NCBI GenBank assembly: GCA_014656175.1
Contig: BNBX01000005.1
Location: forward strand, 324,117 to 388,116
DNA length: 64,000 bases
From: Streptomyces werraensis
Lineage (GTDB): Bacteria; Actinomycetota; Actinomycetes; Streptomycetales; Streptomycetaceae
Direction: 5' to 3'
Shown here piece by piece: positions 14,580 to 23,009 of the stretch (position 1 is its first letter; every line of letters begins with the position of its first letter). Made by a program: the position numbers and the translations under genes. The notes under the pieces are model-generated. The model saw only the letters and a list, made by a program, of their open reading frames with translations, did no database searches and had not been told where the DNA came from.

Positions 14580-17255
14580 ATGAGCACCGAGGAGAACCCC
14601 GCGGCGGCCCCCCGATCCCTCGCCGAGGCGCTCCGGGGGCGGGACGACGCCTCCCTGGCCGCGCTCCTGCGCGGCCGGCCGGATCTCATCACGCCCGTGC
14701 CCACGGACCTGACCCAGCTCGCCACCCGCGCGGGCACCCGCGCCTCGGTGGTCCGCGCGCTGGAGCGCCTCGACCGGTTCACGCTGCAGACCGCGCAGGC
14801 GCTGGCGGTGGCGCCGGACCCGGCGACGTACGAGGAGCTGCTCGGGCTGATGGCGGGCGACGACGGCGACCCGGCGGTGTCCGCCGCTCTGCCGCACGCG
14901 CTGGGCACGCTCCGCGAACAGGCCCTGGTGTGGGGCGGCGACGACCGGCTGCGCCTGGTGCGCACCGCCCGCGAGCTGCTGGCGCCGTCGCCGCAGCACC
15001 CGTCGCCGACCGGTCTCGGCCCGACCGTGCGGGAGGCGGGCGCGGGGATGTCGCCGGGCCGTATCCAGGAGATCCTGGCGACGGCCGGGCTGCCGTCGAC
15101 GCACGACTCCGTCTCCGCGCTGGACGCGCTGGCCGGCCTCTTCGAGGACCCGGAGCGGATGCCGGCGCTGCTCGACCAGGCGCCGAGCGAGTCGGTGGAG
15201 GTGCTGGAGCGGCTGGTGTGGGGCCCGCCGTACGGGCAGGTCACCGCCGATCCGGCGCCCCGGCTGCGCTGGCTGCTCGACCGAGGGCTGCTGCTGCCGA
15301 CGGCGCCCGGCACGGTCGTCCTGCCCCGCGAGGTGGCGCTGCGGCTGCGCGCCGGGCGGGCGCACCGGACGACGGAGCCGGTGCCGCCGCCCGTGGAGGC
15401 GGCCGCGGTGCACCGGCCGCAGATGGTGGACGCGACGGCGGCCGGGCAGGCGTACACGGCGCTGGCGACCGTCGAGGAGCTGCTGAAGGACTGGCACGAG
15501 GGCGGGCCCGCGGTGCTGCGGGCCGGCGGGCTGAGCGTGCGGGACCTCAAGCGGACCGCCGTGGCGCTGGACGTGCCCGAGCCGGTGGCCGCGTTCTGGG
15601 TCGAACTGGCCTACGCGGCCGGGCTCCTGGCGTCCGACGGTGAGGCCGACGAGCGGTACGCGGCGACCCCGGCGTACGACGAGTGGCTGGAGCGGCCCGC
15701 CGGCGAGCGCTGGGCGCGGCTGGCCACGGCGTGGCTCGCGGCGACCCGGACGCCGGGGCTGGTCGGGGAGCGGGACGCGAAGGACCGCACGCTGTCCGCG
15801 CTCGGTCCTGGCCTGGACCGCTCGGTCGCCCCGGAGGTACGGCACCGGGTGCTGGCCCTGCTGGCGGGGCTCCCGGAAGGCGCCGCGCCGAACACCGGGT
15901 CGCTGCTGGCGCGCCTGCGCTGGGAGCGGCCACCGCGCGCGGAGCGGGCCGGGAGCGGCGCGTCCTCCCCGTACGCCCGCCGGACGCCGGCGCAGCCCGC
16001 CGAGGGGGCACGAGGTGCCGCGGCCCGCGCGGGCGGGTCCGGGGCGCCGGGGTATCCGGCCGACGGCGGGAGCGGGCCGGGCGGGGACGAGGACCTGCGG
16101 TCGCGGCTGGCCCGCTGGACGCTGGCGGAGGCGGAGATGCTCGGCGTCACCGGACGCGGCGCGCTCTCCTCGCACGGGAGGGCGCTGATCGGCGCGCCGC
16201 CCGCGCCCCGGCACGGGGACGCGGAGACCGAGCCGACGGGGCCGGGCGACAAGCTGCCCGTGCACCACCGGCGGACCCCGCCGCCGCCCGCCCTCTCCCC
16301 CGCCGAGCAGGCGACCGCCGCCGCGGCCGCCGCCCGGCTGCTCGAACCCCTGCTGCCCGAGCCGCTGGACCACGTGCTGCTCCAGGCCGACCTGACGGCG
16401 GTGGCGCCCGGCCCGCTGGAGCGGCCCCTCGCCGACATGCTGGGCGTGCTCGCGGACGTGGAGTCGAAGGGTGGCGCGACCGTCTACCGGTTCACGCCCG
16501 CCTCGGTACGGCGGGCCCTGGACGCCGGGCGGTCCGCCGCCGACCTGCACGCCTTCCTCGCCGCGCACTCGCGTACGCCGGTGCCGCAGCCGCTGGCGTA
16601 CCTCATCGACGACGTGGCCCGCCGGCACGGGCACCTGCGGGTGGGCGCCGCCTCGTCCTACGTGCGGTGCGACGACGACGCGGTGCTGAACGAGATCCTG
16701 GCCGACAGGCGCGCCGCCGGGCTGGGGCTGCGCCGGCTCGCCCCGACGGTGCTGGCGGCGCGGACCGACCCGGCGGCTCTGCTGGAGGGGCTGCGGGCGA
16801 TGGGGTTCGCGCCGGCCGCGGAGTCCGCGGAGGGCGACGTGCTGATCGCCCGCGCGGACGCGTACCGCACACCCCCGCGTACGCCTCCCGAGCCGGTGCC
16901 GGACGGGCCGCCCGTGCCGGACGACACATTGCTGGCTGCCGCGATCCGGGCGGTCCGTGCGGGTGATCTCGCGTCCACGGCGCCGCGGAAGCCGGTGGGC
17001 GGCGGGGCGGGTGCGGCGCCGGGGGAGCTGCCGCGCACCACCGCCGCGGACACCCTGGCCACCCTGCAGGCCGCCGTTCTCACCAACGACACGGTGTGGA
17101 TCGGGTACGTGAACGCGGAGGGGGCGGCCAGTCAGCGGGTCATCGCGCCGATTCGGGTCGAGGGCGGGTTCGTCACCGCGTACGACCACACGGCGGACGA
17201 GGTGCGGACGTACCCCCTGCACCGGATCACGGGTGTCGCGGAACTCGCGGACTGA
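14580..17255 (+). CDS. Helicase-associated / XPB_C-domain protein (Helicase_C_3-like)
   Basis: An 891-residue protein typical of actinobacteria and found next to XPB helicases. It has no Walker A or DEAD-box motif. The N-terminal half is helical (SLAEALRGRDDASLAALLRG) and winged-helix-like; a low-complexity Gly/Ala/Arg segment lies near 455-500. The C-terminal part contains the XPB_C-like region LEPLLPEPLDHVLLQADLTA and VESKGGATVYRFTPAS, ending in a WYL-like β-barrel (VWIGYVNAEG to YPLHRITGVAEL). It is likely a partner or regulatory half of XPB. TAACGT at 14567-14572 lies 7 bases before ATG. Confidence 0.82.
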   Translation: MSTEENPAAAPRSLAEALRGRDDASLAALLRGRPDLITPVPTDLTQLATRAGTRASVVRALERLDRFTLQTAQALAVAPDPATYEELLGLMAGDDGDPAVSAALPHALGTLREQALVWGGDDRLRLVRTARELLAPSPQHPSPTGLGPTVREAGAGMSPGRIQEILATAGLPSTHDSVSALDALAGLFEDPERMPALLDQAPSESVEVLERLVWGPPYGQVTADPAPRLRWLLDRGLLLPTAPGTVVLPREVALRLRAGRAHRTTEPVPPPVEAAAVHRPQMVDATAAGQAYTALATVEELLKDWHEGGPAVLRAGGLSVRDLKRTAVALDVPEPVAAFWVELAYAAGLLASDGEADERYAATPAYDEWLERPAGERWARLATAWLAATRTPGLVGERDAKDRTLSALGPGLDRSVAPEVRHRVLALLAGLPEGAAPNTGSLLARLRWERPPRAERAGSGASSPYARRTPAQPAEGARGAAARAGGSGAPGYPADGGSGPGGDEDLRSRLARWTLAEAEMLGVTGRGALSSHGRALIGAPPAPRHGDAETEPTGPGDKLPVHHRRTPPPPALSPAEQATAAAAAARLLEPLLPEPLDHVLLQADLTAVAPGPLERPLADMLGVLADVESKGGATVYRFTPASVRRALDAGRSAADLHAFLAAHSRTPVPQPLAYLIDDVARRHGHLRVGAASSYVRCDDDAVLNEILADRRAAGLGLRRLAPTVLAARTDPAALLEGLRAMGFAPAAESAEGDVLIARADAYRTPPRTPPEPVPDGPPVPDDTLLAAAIRAVRAGDLASTAPRKPVGGGAGAAPGELPRTTAADTLATLQAAVLTNDTVWIGYVNAEGAASQRVIAPIRVEGGFVTAYDHTADEVRTYPLHRITGVAELAD

Positions 17256-17293
17256 TGCGGCCGGCGGGCATGTACGGGCTGCTCCGTGGCCGG

Positions 17294-17316
17294 TCGCCCG
17301 GTTCCCCGCGCCCCTG
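17294..17316 (+). repeat. Copy of the dispersed 23-bp intergenic repeat
   Basis: This copy (TCGCCCGGTTCCCCGC + GCCCCTG) differs at two positions from the cores near 13285 and 13401. It lies in the 183-bp gap between the helicase-associated gene and XPB. Confidence 0.75.
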
Positions 17317-17438
17317 ACGGGGTCGCGGTCCCGCGTCTCCGCGAACGCTCCGGGGGACGGTGTGGAATGCGATCAGGCAAACTGGACGTTTGGCCGTGCA
17401 GTGCCCGTGCCGAGCCCGTCGCAGAAAGGCAGCCGCGC

Positions 17439-19082
17439 GTGAATGGTCCGCTCATCGTCCAGTCCGACAAAACCCTGCTCCTCGAGGTCGATCACGAGCA
17501 GGCCGACGACTGCCGTCGCGCCATCGCGCCGTTCGCCGAACTGGAACGCGCCCCCGAGCACATCCACACCTACCGGGTGACCCCGCTCGGCCTGTGGAAC
17601 GCCCGGGCCGCGGGCCACGACGCCGAGCAGGTCGTCGACGCCCTGGTGCAGTACAGCCGCTACCCGGTGCCGCACGCGCTGCTCGTCGACATCGCCGAGA
17701 CCATGGACCGCTACGGCCGGCTCAGCCTGGTCAAGCACCCCGCGCACGGCCTGGTCCTCACCACCACCGACCGGCCCGTCCTCGAGGAGGTGCTGCGTTC
17801 CAAGCGCGTCGCTCCCCTCGTCGGCGCCCGCATCGACCCGGACACCGTCGCCGTGCACCCCTCCGAGCGCGGCCAGATCAAGCAGACCCTGCTGAAGCTG
17901 GGCTGGCCCGCCGAGGACCTCGCCGGGTACGTGGACGGCGAGGCGCACCCGATCGAGCTGCACGAGAACGGCTGGGCGCTGCGCCCGTACCAGAAGCAGG
18001 CCGTGGAGAACTTCTGGCACGGCGGCTCCGGCGTCGTCGTCCTCCCCTGCGGCGCGGGCAAGACGCTGGTCGGCGCGGGCGCGATGGCGCAGGCGAAGTC
18101 GACCACGCTGATCCTCGTCACCAACACCGTCTCGGCCCGCCAGTGGAAGCACGAGCTGGTGAGGCGGACGTCGCTCACCGAGGAGGAGATCGGCGAGTAC
18201 AGCGGCACGAAGAAGGAGATCCGCCCCGTCACCATCGCCACCTACCAGGTGCTGACGACGAAGCGGAAGGGCATCTACCCCCACCTGGAGCTGTTCGACT
18301 CCCGCGACTGGGGCCTGATCCTCTACGACGAGGTGCACCTGCTGCCCGCCCCCGTCTTCAAGTTCACCGCCGACCTGCAGGCCCGCCGCCGTCTCGGCCT
18401 GACGGCGACCCTGGTGCGTGAGGACGGCCGCGAGTCCGACGTCTTCTCGCTGATCGGCCCGAAGCGGTTCGACGCCCCGTGGAAGGAGATCGAGGCGCAG
18501 GGCTACATCGCACCCGCCGACTGCGTCGAGGTCCGCGTCAATCTCACGGACTCCGAGCGGCTGGCGTACGCGACGGCCGAGCAGGAGGAGAAGTACCGCT
18601 TCTGCTCGACGACCGCCACCAAGCAGAAGGTGACGGAGGCGATCGTCCGCCGGTTCGCCGGGCAGCAGATCCTGGTCATCGGGCAGTACATCGACCAGCT
18701 CGACGAGCTGGGCGAGCATCTGGACGCGCCGGTCATCAAGGGCGAGACGTCCAACGCCCAGCGGGAGAAGCTGTTCGAGGCGTTCCGGCAGGGCGAGCTG
18801 AGCGTGCTGGTGGTGTCGAAGGTCGCGAACTTCTCCATCGACCTGCCGGAGGCGACGGTCGCCATCCAGGTGTCCGGCACCTTCGGCTCCCGCCAGGAGG
18901 AGGCGCAGCGCCTCGGCCGTGTGCTGCGGCCGAAGGCGGACGGCCACCAGGCGCACTTCTACTCCGTGGTCGCCCGCGACACCATCGACCAGGACTTCGC
19001 GGCGCACCGCCAGCGGTTCCTCGCCGAGCAGGGGTACGCCTACCGGATCGTCGACGCGGACGAGCTCCTCGCTGAGAGCTGA
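17439..19082 (+). CDS. DNA repair helicase XPB (ERCC3-like)
   Basis: A 547-residue superfamily 2 DNA helicase. An N-terminal damage-recognition-like domain (1-175) precedes RecA domain 1 with Q/Ia region LRPYQKQAVENF, Walker A PCGAGKT (203-209), DEVH box (297-300) and TAT (322-324). The RED motif at 327-329 is typical of XPB. RecA domain 2 holds VVSKVANFSIDLPEA and QRLGRVLRPK. Bacterial XPBs unwind DNA 3'-5' and may act in repair. The GTG at 17439 (MNGPLIVQSDKTLLLEV) matches the usual family start. It forms a pair with the upstream helicase-associated gene. Confidence 0.95.
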   Translation: MNGPLIVQSDKTLLLEVDHEQADDCRRAIAPFAELERAPEHIHTYRVTPLGLWNARAAGHDAEQVVDALVQYSRYPVPHALLVDIAETMDRYGRLSLVKHPAHGLVLTTTDRPVLEEVLRSKRVAPLVGARIDPDTVAVHPSERGQIKQTLLKLGWPAEDLAGYVDGEAHPIELHENGWALRPYQKQAVENFWHGGSGVVVLPCGAGKTLVGAGAMAQAKSTTLILVTNTVSARQWKHELVRRTSLTEEEIGEYSGTKKEIRPVTIATYQVLTTKRKGIYPHLELFDSRDWGLILYDEVHLLPAPVFKFTADLQARRRLGLTATLVREDGRESDVFSLIGPKRFDAPWKEIEAQGYIAPADCVEVRVNLTDSERLAYATAEQEEKYRFCSTTATKQKVTEAIVRRFAGQQILVIGQYIDQLDELGEHLDAPVIKGETSNAQREKLFEAFRQGELSVLVVSKVANFSIDLPEATVAIQVSGTFGSRQEEAQRLGRVLRPKADGHQAHFYSVVARDTIDQDFAAHRQRFLAEQGYAYRIVDADELLAES

Positions 19083-19209
19083 GGGCCTTCGCGAGCGGTC
19101 GTCACCCAGGGGTCCCGCTCGTCCCGGTGCCGCCGGTCCGGCGAGCTGTCCAGGTTCATACGGCCGGTGCTCGACTGGGCGGGCGTACTCGTACTCACTC
19201 GTGCCCGTG

Positions 19210-20022
19210 TCACTTCGGGTCGCGGGCGAAGGACGCGGCCGACCAGAAGTAGCCGAGCGCCGTCAGGGCCACGCACCAGCCCGCCGCCAGCCACCCGTTG
19301 TGCCCGATCTCGCTGCCGAGCAGCAGCCCGCGGAGGGTCTCGATGGCCGGCGTGAACGGCTGGTACTCGGCGACCGGCCGGAACCAGCCCGGCATCCCCT
19401 CGACCGGGACGAAGGCGCTGGACAGCAGCGGGAGCAGGATCAGCGGGGTCGCGTTGTTGCTGGCGGCCTCGGCGTTCGGGGCGCCGAGGCCCATGCCGAC
19501 CGCGATCCAGGTGAGCGCCGTCGCGAACAGCACCAGCAGCCCGAAGGCGGCCAGCCACTCCAGCGCGGTGGCGTCGGTGGAGCGGAAGCCGATCGCCACG
19601 GCGACCAGGCCCACGACGACCACACTCAGGACGGCCTTCAGCACGCTGCCGACCACGTGTCCGACGAGCACCGAGCCGCGGTGGACGGCCATCGTGCGGA
19701 AGCGGGCCACGATGCCCTCGGTCATGTCCATCGACACCGACACCGCGGTACCGACGGCGGTGGAGCCGATGGTCATCAGCAGCAGGCCCGGCACCAGGTA
19801 GGCGACGTACGCGGACCGGCCGCCGCCGCCCAGCCCCGCGCTCATCACGTCGCCGAAGACGTACACGAAGAGCAGGAGCAGCATGACCGGGGTGAGCAGC
19901 AGGTTGAGCGTGAGGGACGGGTAGCGGCGCGCGTGCAGCAGGTTGCGGCGCACCATCGTGGCCGAGTCGCGCAGGGCGAGGGAGAAGCGGCTGGGGCGGG
20001 CGGCGGCCTGGACGGCGCTCAT
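19210..20022 (-). CDS. ABC-2 type transporter permease (DrrB-like)
   Basis: A 270-residue membrane protein with six hydrophobic segments: the first is LNLLLTPVMLLLLFVYVFG, the signature segment reads PGLLLMTIGSTAVGTAVSVS with MDMTEGIVARFRTMAV, and a late loop has PVEGMPGWFRPVAEYQPFTP. This is the DrrB/ABC-2 export permease family. The ATG overlaps the stop of the ATPase gene by 4 bp, so subunit ratio is likely set by coupling. Together they form a probable drug or lipid exporter. It is last in the DUF4097-ATPase-permease operon. Confidence 0.93.
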   Translation of the reverse strand: MSAVQAAARPSRFSLALRDSATMVRRNLLHARRYPSLTLNLLLTPVMLLLLFVYVFGDVMSAGLGGGGRSAYVAYLVPGLLLMTIGSTAVGTAVSVSMDMTEGIVARFRTMAVHRGSVLVGHVVGSVLKAVLSVVVVGLVAVAIGFRSTDATALEWLAAFGLLVLFATALTWIAVGMGLGAPNAEAASNNATPLILLPLLSSAFVPVEGMPGWFRPVAEYQPFTPAIETLRGLLLGSEIGHNGWLAAGWCVALTALGYFWSAASFARDPK

Positions 20023-20987
20023 CGGACGGTCTCCTTCGAGGGGACGGCGGACGGGGCGGGGACGACGGCGGCCTCGGTCAGGGCGAAGAAGACGTCGTCG
20101 AGGTCGGGGGTGTGCAGGGTCAGCTCGTCGGCCTCGATGCCGACGGCGTCCAAGTGGTCGAGGATGGCGCGCAGTTCACGCTGGGTGCCGTCGCTGGGGA
20201 GCTGGAGGGCGAGGGCGTCGTCGTCGCGGGACGCCTCGGTCAGCGCGGCGGCGGCGGTGCGGTAGGCGGCCGGGTCGGTGAAGCGGAGGCGGACGTGGCC
20301 GCCGGGGACGATCCGCTTGAGCTGCTCGGCGGTGCCCTCGGCGGCGATCCTGCCCTCGTGCAGCACCGCGATGCGGTCGGCGAGTTCGTCGGCCTCCTCC
20401 AGGTACTGGGTGGTGAGGAAGACGGTGACGCCGCCGGTGACGAGTTCGCGGATGATCTGCCACATGTTGTGACGGGACCGGGGGTCGAGGCCGGTGGTCG
20501 GCTCGTCCAGGAAGATGATCCGCGGGCCGCCGACCAGGGTCATGGCGATGTCGAGGCGGCGCTTCATGCCGCCGGAGTAGGTGGAGGCGGGCTTCCTCGC
20601 CGCGTCGGCGAGGTCGAACCGCTCCAGCAGTTCGGCGGCGACCCGTCGGCCCTCGGCCTTGGGGAGGTGGTTCAGGTCCGCCATCAGAAGCATGTTCTCC
20701 TCGCCGGTGATCAGCCCGTCGACGGCGGAGAACTGCCCCGTGACGCCGATCGCGGCGCGTACGGCCTGCGGGTCGGCGGAGAGGTCGTGGCCGGCGACGC
20801 GCACGTCGCCGGCGTCCGCGGCGACGAGGGTGGAGAGGATCTTGACGGCGGTGGTCTTGCCCGCGCCGTTCGGGCCGAGCAGCGAGAAGATCGTGCCTTC
20901 GGGGACGGCGAGGTCGACGCCGTCGAGGACGGTCCTGTCGCCGTAGGACTTGCGCAGCCCGTTCGCCGCGATGGCCAGGTCGGTCAT
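20019..20987 (-). CDS. ABC transporter ATP-binding protein (DrrA-like)
   Basis: A 322-residue ATPase of the daunorubicin-resistance DrrA group. Walker A is GPNGAGKTT near residue 40, the signature is YSGGMKRRLD, Walker B is RIIFLDEPTTGLD, and the switch His lies in FLTTQYLEEADELADRIA. The C-terminal ~80 residues form the DrrA-specific tail (LQLPSDGTQRELRAIL and LTLHTPDLDDVFFALT). AAGGAGA precedes the ATG. It is the middle gene of the operon, 57 bp after the DUF4097 gene. Confidence 0.95.
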   Translation of the reverse strand: MTDLAIAANGLRKSYGDRTVLDGVDLAVPEGTIFSLLGPNGAGKTTAVKILSTLVAADAGDVRVAGHDLSADPQAVRAAIGVTGQFSAVDGLITGEENMLLMADLNHLPKAEGRRVAAELLERFDLADAARKPASTYSGGMKRRLDIAMTLVGGPRIIFLDEPTTGLDPRSRHNMWQIIRELVTGGVTVFLTTQYLEEADELADRIAVLHEGRIAAEGTAEQLKRIVPGGHVRLRFTDPAAYRTAAAALTEASRDDDALALQLPSDGTQRELRAILDHLDAVGIEADELTLHTPDLDDVFFALTEAAVVPAPSAVPSKETVR

Positions 20988-21044
20988 GAGGGGGTCTCCT
21001 TCAGGTGCTCGGGTGTCCGGGGTGGCGCTTGGGGTGCGAGGGGG

Positions 21045-21713
21045 TCACAGGCCGGCGGCGGTGATGTCGCCGTAGGCGGTGGTCGCGTGGACGGAGAGGG
21101 CGGCGGCGGCCCCGTCGGTGTTGTTGAGCGTGTTGCGGATCCGGCCGTAGCCGGTGCCGGCGTCCAGGGCGGCGGAGACCCCCGGGGCCGCGCCGACGGA
21201 GATGTCACCGTGCTCGGTGCGCAGGGTGACCGTGCCGCGCACGGCCTCGGTGACGCGGATGTCGCCCCTCCGGGTGCTGATCTCGGCGGGGCCGCCCAGC
21301 CGGCCGACGCAGACGTCGCCGTCGAGGACGGCCAGGCGGGCACCGGCGGTCTCGTCGAGCTTGACCGGGCCCTGTGCCCCTTCGAAGGTCACGTCGCCGA
21401 GCCGTCCGACGCCCCGGAGTTCCGCGCCGGCGGCCTTGCCCTCGACGTGTGAGCCGGTGGGCAGCCGGACGGTGATCTCGACGGCGCCGGACGGGCCGAC
21501 GAGCTTGTTCGCGGCGGCCGGGCCCTGGATCCGCAGAACGCCGTCGCCGTGGTGGACCGTGGTCTGCTCCGCGGCCTTCGCGTCGCGGCTCTTCCCGGCG
21601 TCCGCGGGCAGGACCTCGACGACGGTGTCGGTCCGGTCGGCGGCGATGAACCGGATGTGGCCGGCGGGGACGTCGAAGAGGACGGAGACGGGGGCGGGGG
21701 TGTCGAATCGCAT
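21045..21713 (-). CDS. DUF4097-family β-strand repeat protein
   Basis: A 222-residue protein made of short β repeats typical of DUF4097 (putative adhesin/β-helix), such as GDVTFEGAQGPVKLDE, GDVCVGRLGGPAEIST and GDIRVTEAVRGTVTL. It has no signal peptide, so it is probably cytosolic despite the family's adhesin name. GGAGGAG precedes the ATG. It is the first gene of the exporter operon, and its promoter (TTGCCG-17-TAGCGT) is embedded in the GTTGC operator region. Its role next to a drug-type exporter is unknown. Confidence 0.88.
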   Translation of the reverse strand: MRFDTPAPVSVLFDVPAGHIRFIAADRTDTVVEVLPADAGKSRDAKAAEQTTVHHGDGVLRIQGPAAANKLVGPSGAVEITVRLPTGSHVEGKAAGAELRGVGRLGDVTFEGAQGPVKLDETAGARLAVLDGDVCVGRLGGPAEISTRRGDIRVTEAVRGTVTLRTEHGDISVGAAPGVSAALDAGTGYGRIRNTLNNTDGAAAALSVHATTAYGDITAAGL

Positions 21714-21753
21714 GGTGCGCTCCTCCGGTGCGTTGTCGTTTCTGACACCGGAA

Positions 21754-21906
21754 ACGCTACGTTGCGTTCACAGTTGCGGCAACTAGTTCGTTGCGTGCAA
21801 TTGAGATTTATGCAGCTCAGAGCGTCTAAATTGTTGCAACGAGTTGAGAGACAACGCAACAAAGCAGGCCGACCACGTTGCAATGACTTGGGATGAAAGC
21901 TATGCT
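21754..21906. promoter_or_regulatory. Divergent promoters with a cluster of GTTGC/GCAAC operator-like repeats
   Basis: Two good divergent promoters are visible: on the minus strand TTGCCG (21782-21777), 17 bp, TAGCGT (21759-21754); on the plus strand TTGCAA (21878-21883), 17 bp, TATGCT (21901-21906). Related palindromes overlap or separate them: GTTGC-G-GCAAC (21773-21783, over the minus -35), TTGC-GT-GCAA (21791-21800), GTTGCAAC (21833-21840), CAACGCAAC (21852-21860) and GTTGCAAT (21877-21884, over the plus -35). The stretch is clearly AT-richer than its neighbours. It is the likely operator of the divergent HTH/MarR regulator. Confidence 0.75.
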
Positions 21907-21937
21907 GACGGCGTCACGGACCACGAAGGAGGCCGCG

Positions 21938-22693
21938 GTGCCAGGAGGCAGGCTCACCCAGCAGGAACGCCAGCAGATCGCGACGGGACTGGCCGACGGG
22001 CTCGCCTACGCGGAGATCGCCAGGCGTCTGGACCGCCCCACCTCGACGATCACGCGCGAGGTCATGCGCAACGGCGGACCCGCCGGCTACCGTCCCGAGC
22101 TGGCCCAGCGCGCGACCGAGCAGCGCGCCCACCGGCGCAGGCGAAGCGCGCGGCAGGCGAAGGCGGCGCCGGACGCCTACGGGCGTGACCCGGAGGCGGT
22201 ACGGGAGTACGAGGAGACGCTCACGACGGTCTTCATCGCCTCGGGCACGCCCCGGATGATGGCCAGGGTCATGGCCTGCCTCACCCTCAGCGACTCCGGC
22301 AGCCTCACCGCCGCCGAGCTGGCGGAGCGGCTCGAGGTCAGCCCGGCGTCGGTGTCGAAGGCGATCGCGTTCCTGGAGAGCCAGGACCTGGTGCGCCGGT
22401 TCCGCGAGGAGGGGGGCCGCCGGGAGCGTTACGGCTTCGACGAGGACATCTGGTACCAGTCGATGGTGGCCAGCGCCCGGTCCACCGCCCAGGTCGCCGA
22501 GACCTCACGGCAGGGCGTCGCGGTCCTGGGGCGCGGCACACCGGCCGCCGTACGGCTGGAGAACGCCGCCCGCTTCCTCGACTTCGTGGCCGAGACGATG
22601 CTCCGCGCCTCCGAACAGGCGCGCGAAGTTCTCCACGCGAACCCCGCGACGGCTCCGGACGGTGCCGCCGGGCCGCGTCCGGACCGCGGGTAG
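21938..22693 (+). CDS. HTH_38 + MarR/GbsR-like transcriptional regulator
   Basis: A 251-residue regulator with two DNA-binding modules. The N-terminal one (about 5-50, LTQQERQQIATGLADGLAYA and EIARRLDRPTSTITREVMRN) is an IS30-transposase-type HTH_38. The second (about 85-165) is a MarR/GbsR-like winged helix (LTAAELAERLEVSPASVSKA, DLVRRFREEGGRRERYGF). A helical C-terminus would dimerise. The GTG at 21938 has a textbook AAGGAGG five bases upstream, so the earlier in-frame ATGs at 21893/21902 are less likely. It faces the DUF4097-DrrAB operon and probably represses it and itself. Confidence 0.85.
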   Translation: MPGGRLTQQERQQIATGLADGLAYAEIARRLDRPTSTITREVMRNGGPAGYRPELAQRATEQRAHRRRRSARQAKAAPDAYGRDPEAVREYEETLTTVFIASGTPRMMARVMACLTLSDSGSLTAAELAERLEVSPASVSKAIAFLESQDLVRRFREEGGRRERYGFDEDIWYQSMVASARSTAQVAETSRQGVAVLGRGTPAAVRLENAARFLDFVAETMLRASEQAREVLHANPATAPDGAAGPRPDRG

Positions 22694-22707
22694 CCGTCCG
22701 GCGCCGC

Positions 22708-22893
22708 CTACCGGTGGCGGACGCCCGCCTCCTCGCCGTACTCGCCGAGGAGGACCACGTCGAAGGCGGCGCCGAGGAAGACCTTGACGGCGCGCAGGGC
22801 GTCACCGAGGCGGTGCGGGTGACTGCCCTTCACCGGGGTCGCGCCGGCCGGGCGGGCCGGCGGCGTGGTGGGATGGATGGTCGCTGCGCTCAT
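22708..22893 (-). CDS. Small hypothetical protein
   Basis: This 61-residue protein (MSAATIHPTTPPARPAG...) has a Pro-rich N-terminus and a hydrophobic C-terminal half, LRAVKVFLGAAFDVVLLGEY, ending GEEAGVRHR. The same tail pattern recurs in small Streptomyces proteins of unknown function. A GGAGG lies almost on the ATG, so the exact start is uncertain. It is convergent with the HTH/MarR gene. Confidence 0.55.
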   Translation of the reverse strand: MSAATIHPTTPPARPAGATPVKGSHPHRLGDALRAVKVFLGAAFDVVLLGEYGEEAGVRHR

Positions 22894-23009
22894 ACCTCCA
22901 TGGTTGCTCTCCGGCCCCGGTACCGGCATCGGCCCACGGGACCGAGCCGCGGGGCCGCCGCGTACACCTGCGGAACGAGCCGTCCCTCTCAGGCAGGACG
23001 GGGTGTCCC

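Noticed and set aside
13485..17222. Very long minus-strand open frame (about 1245 codons) through the helicase-associated gene
   Set aside because: Its first 900+ codons lie antisense to a clear gene, are Arg/Gly/Pro-rich and match no family. Only the final 325 codons (13485-14462) form a real protein.
21938..22693. IS30 transposase or insertion sequence
   Set aside because: Only the short HTH_38 segment is transposase-like; there is no DDE catalytic domain and no inverted terminal repeats, and the rest is a MarR-like domain.
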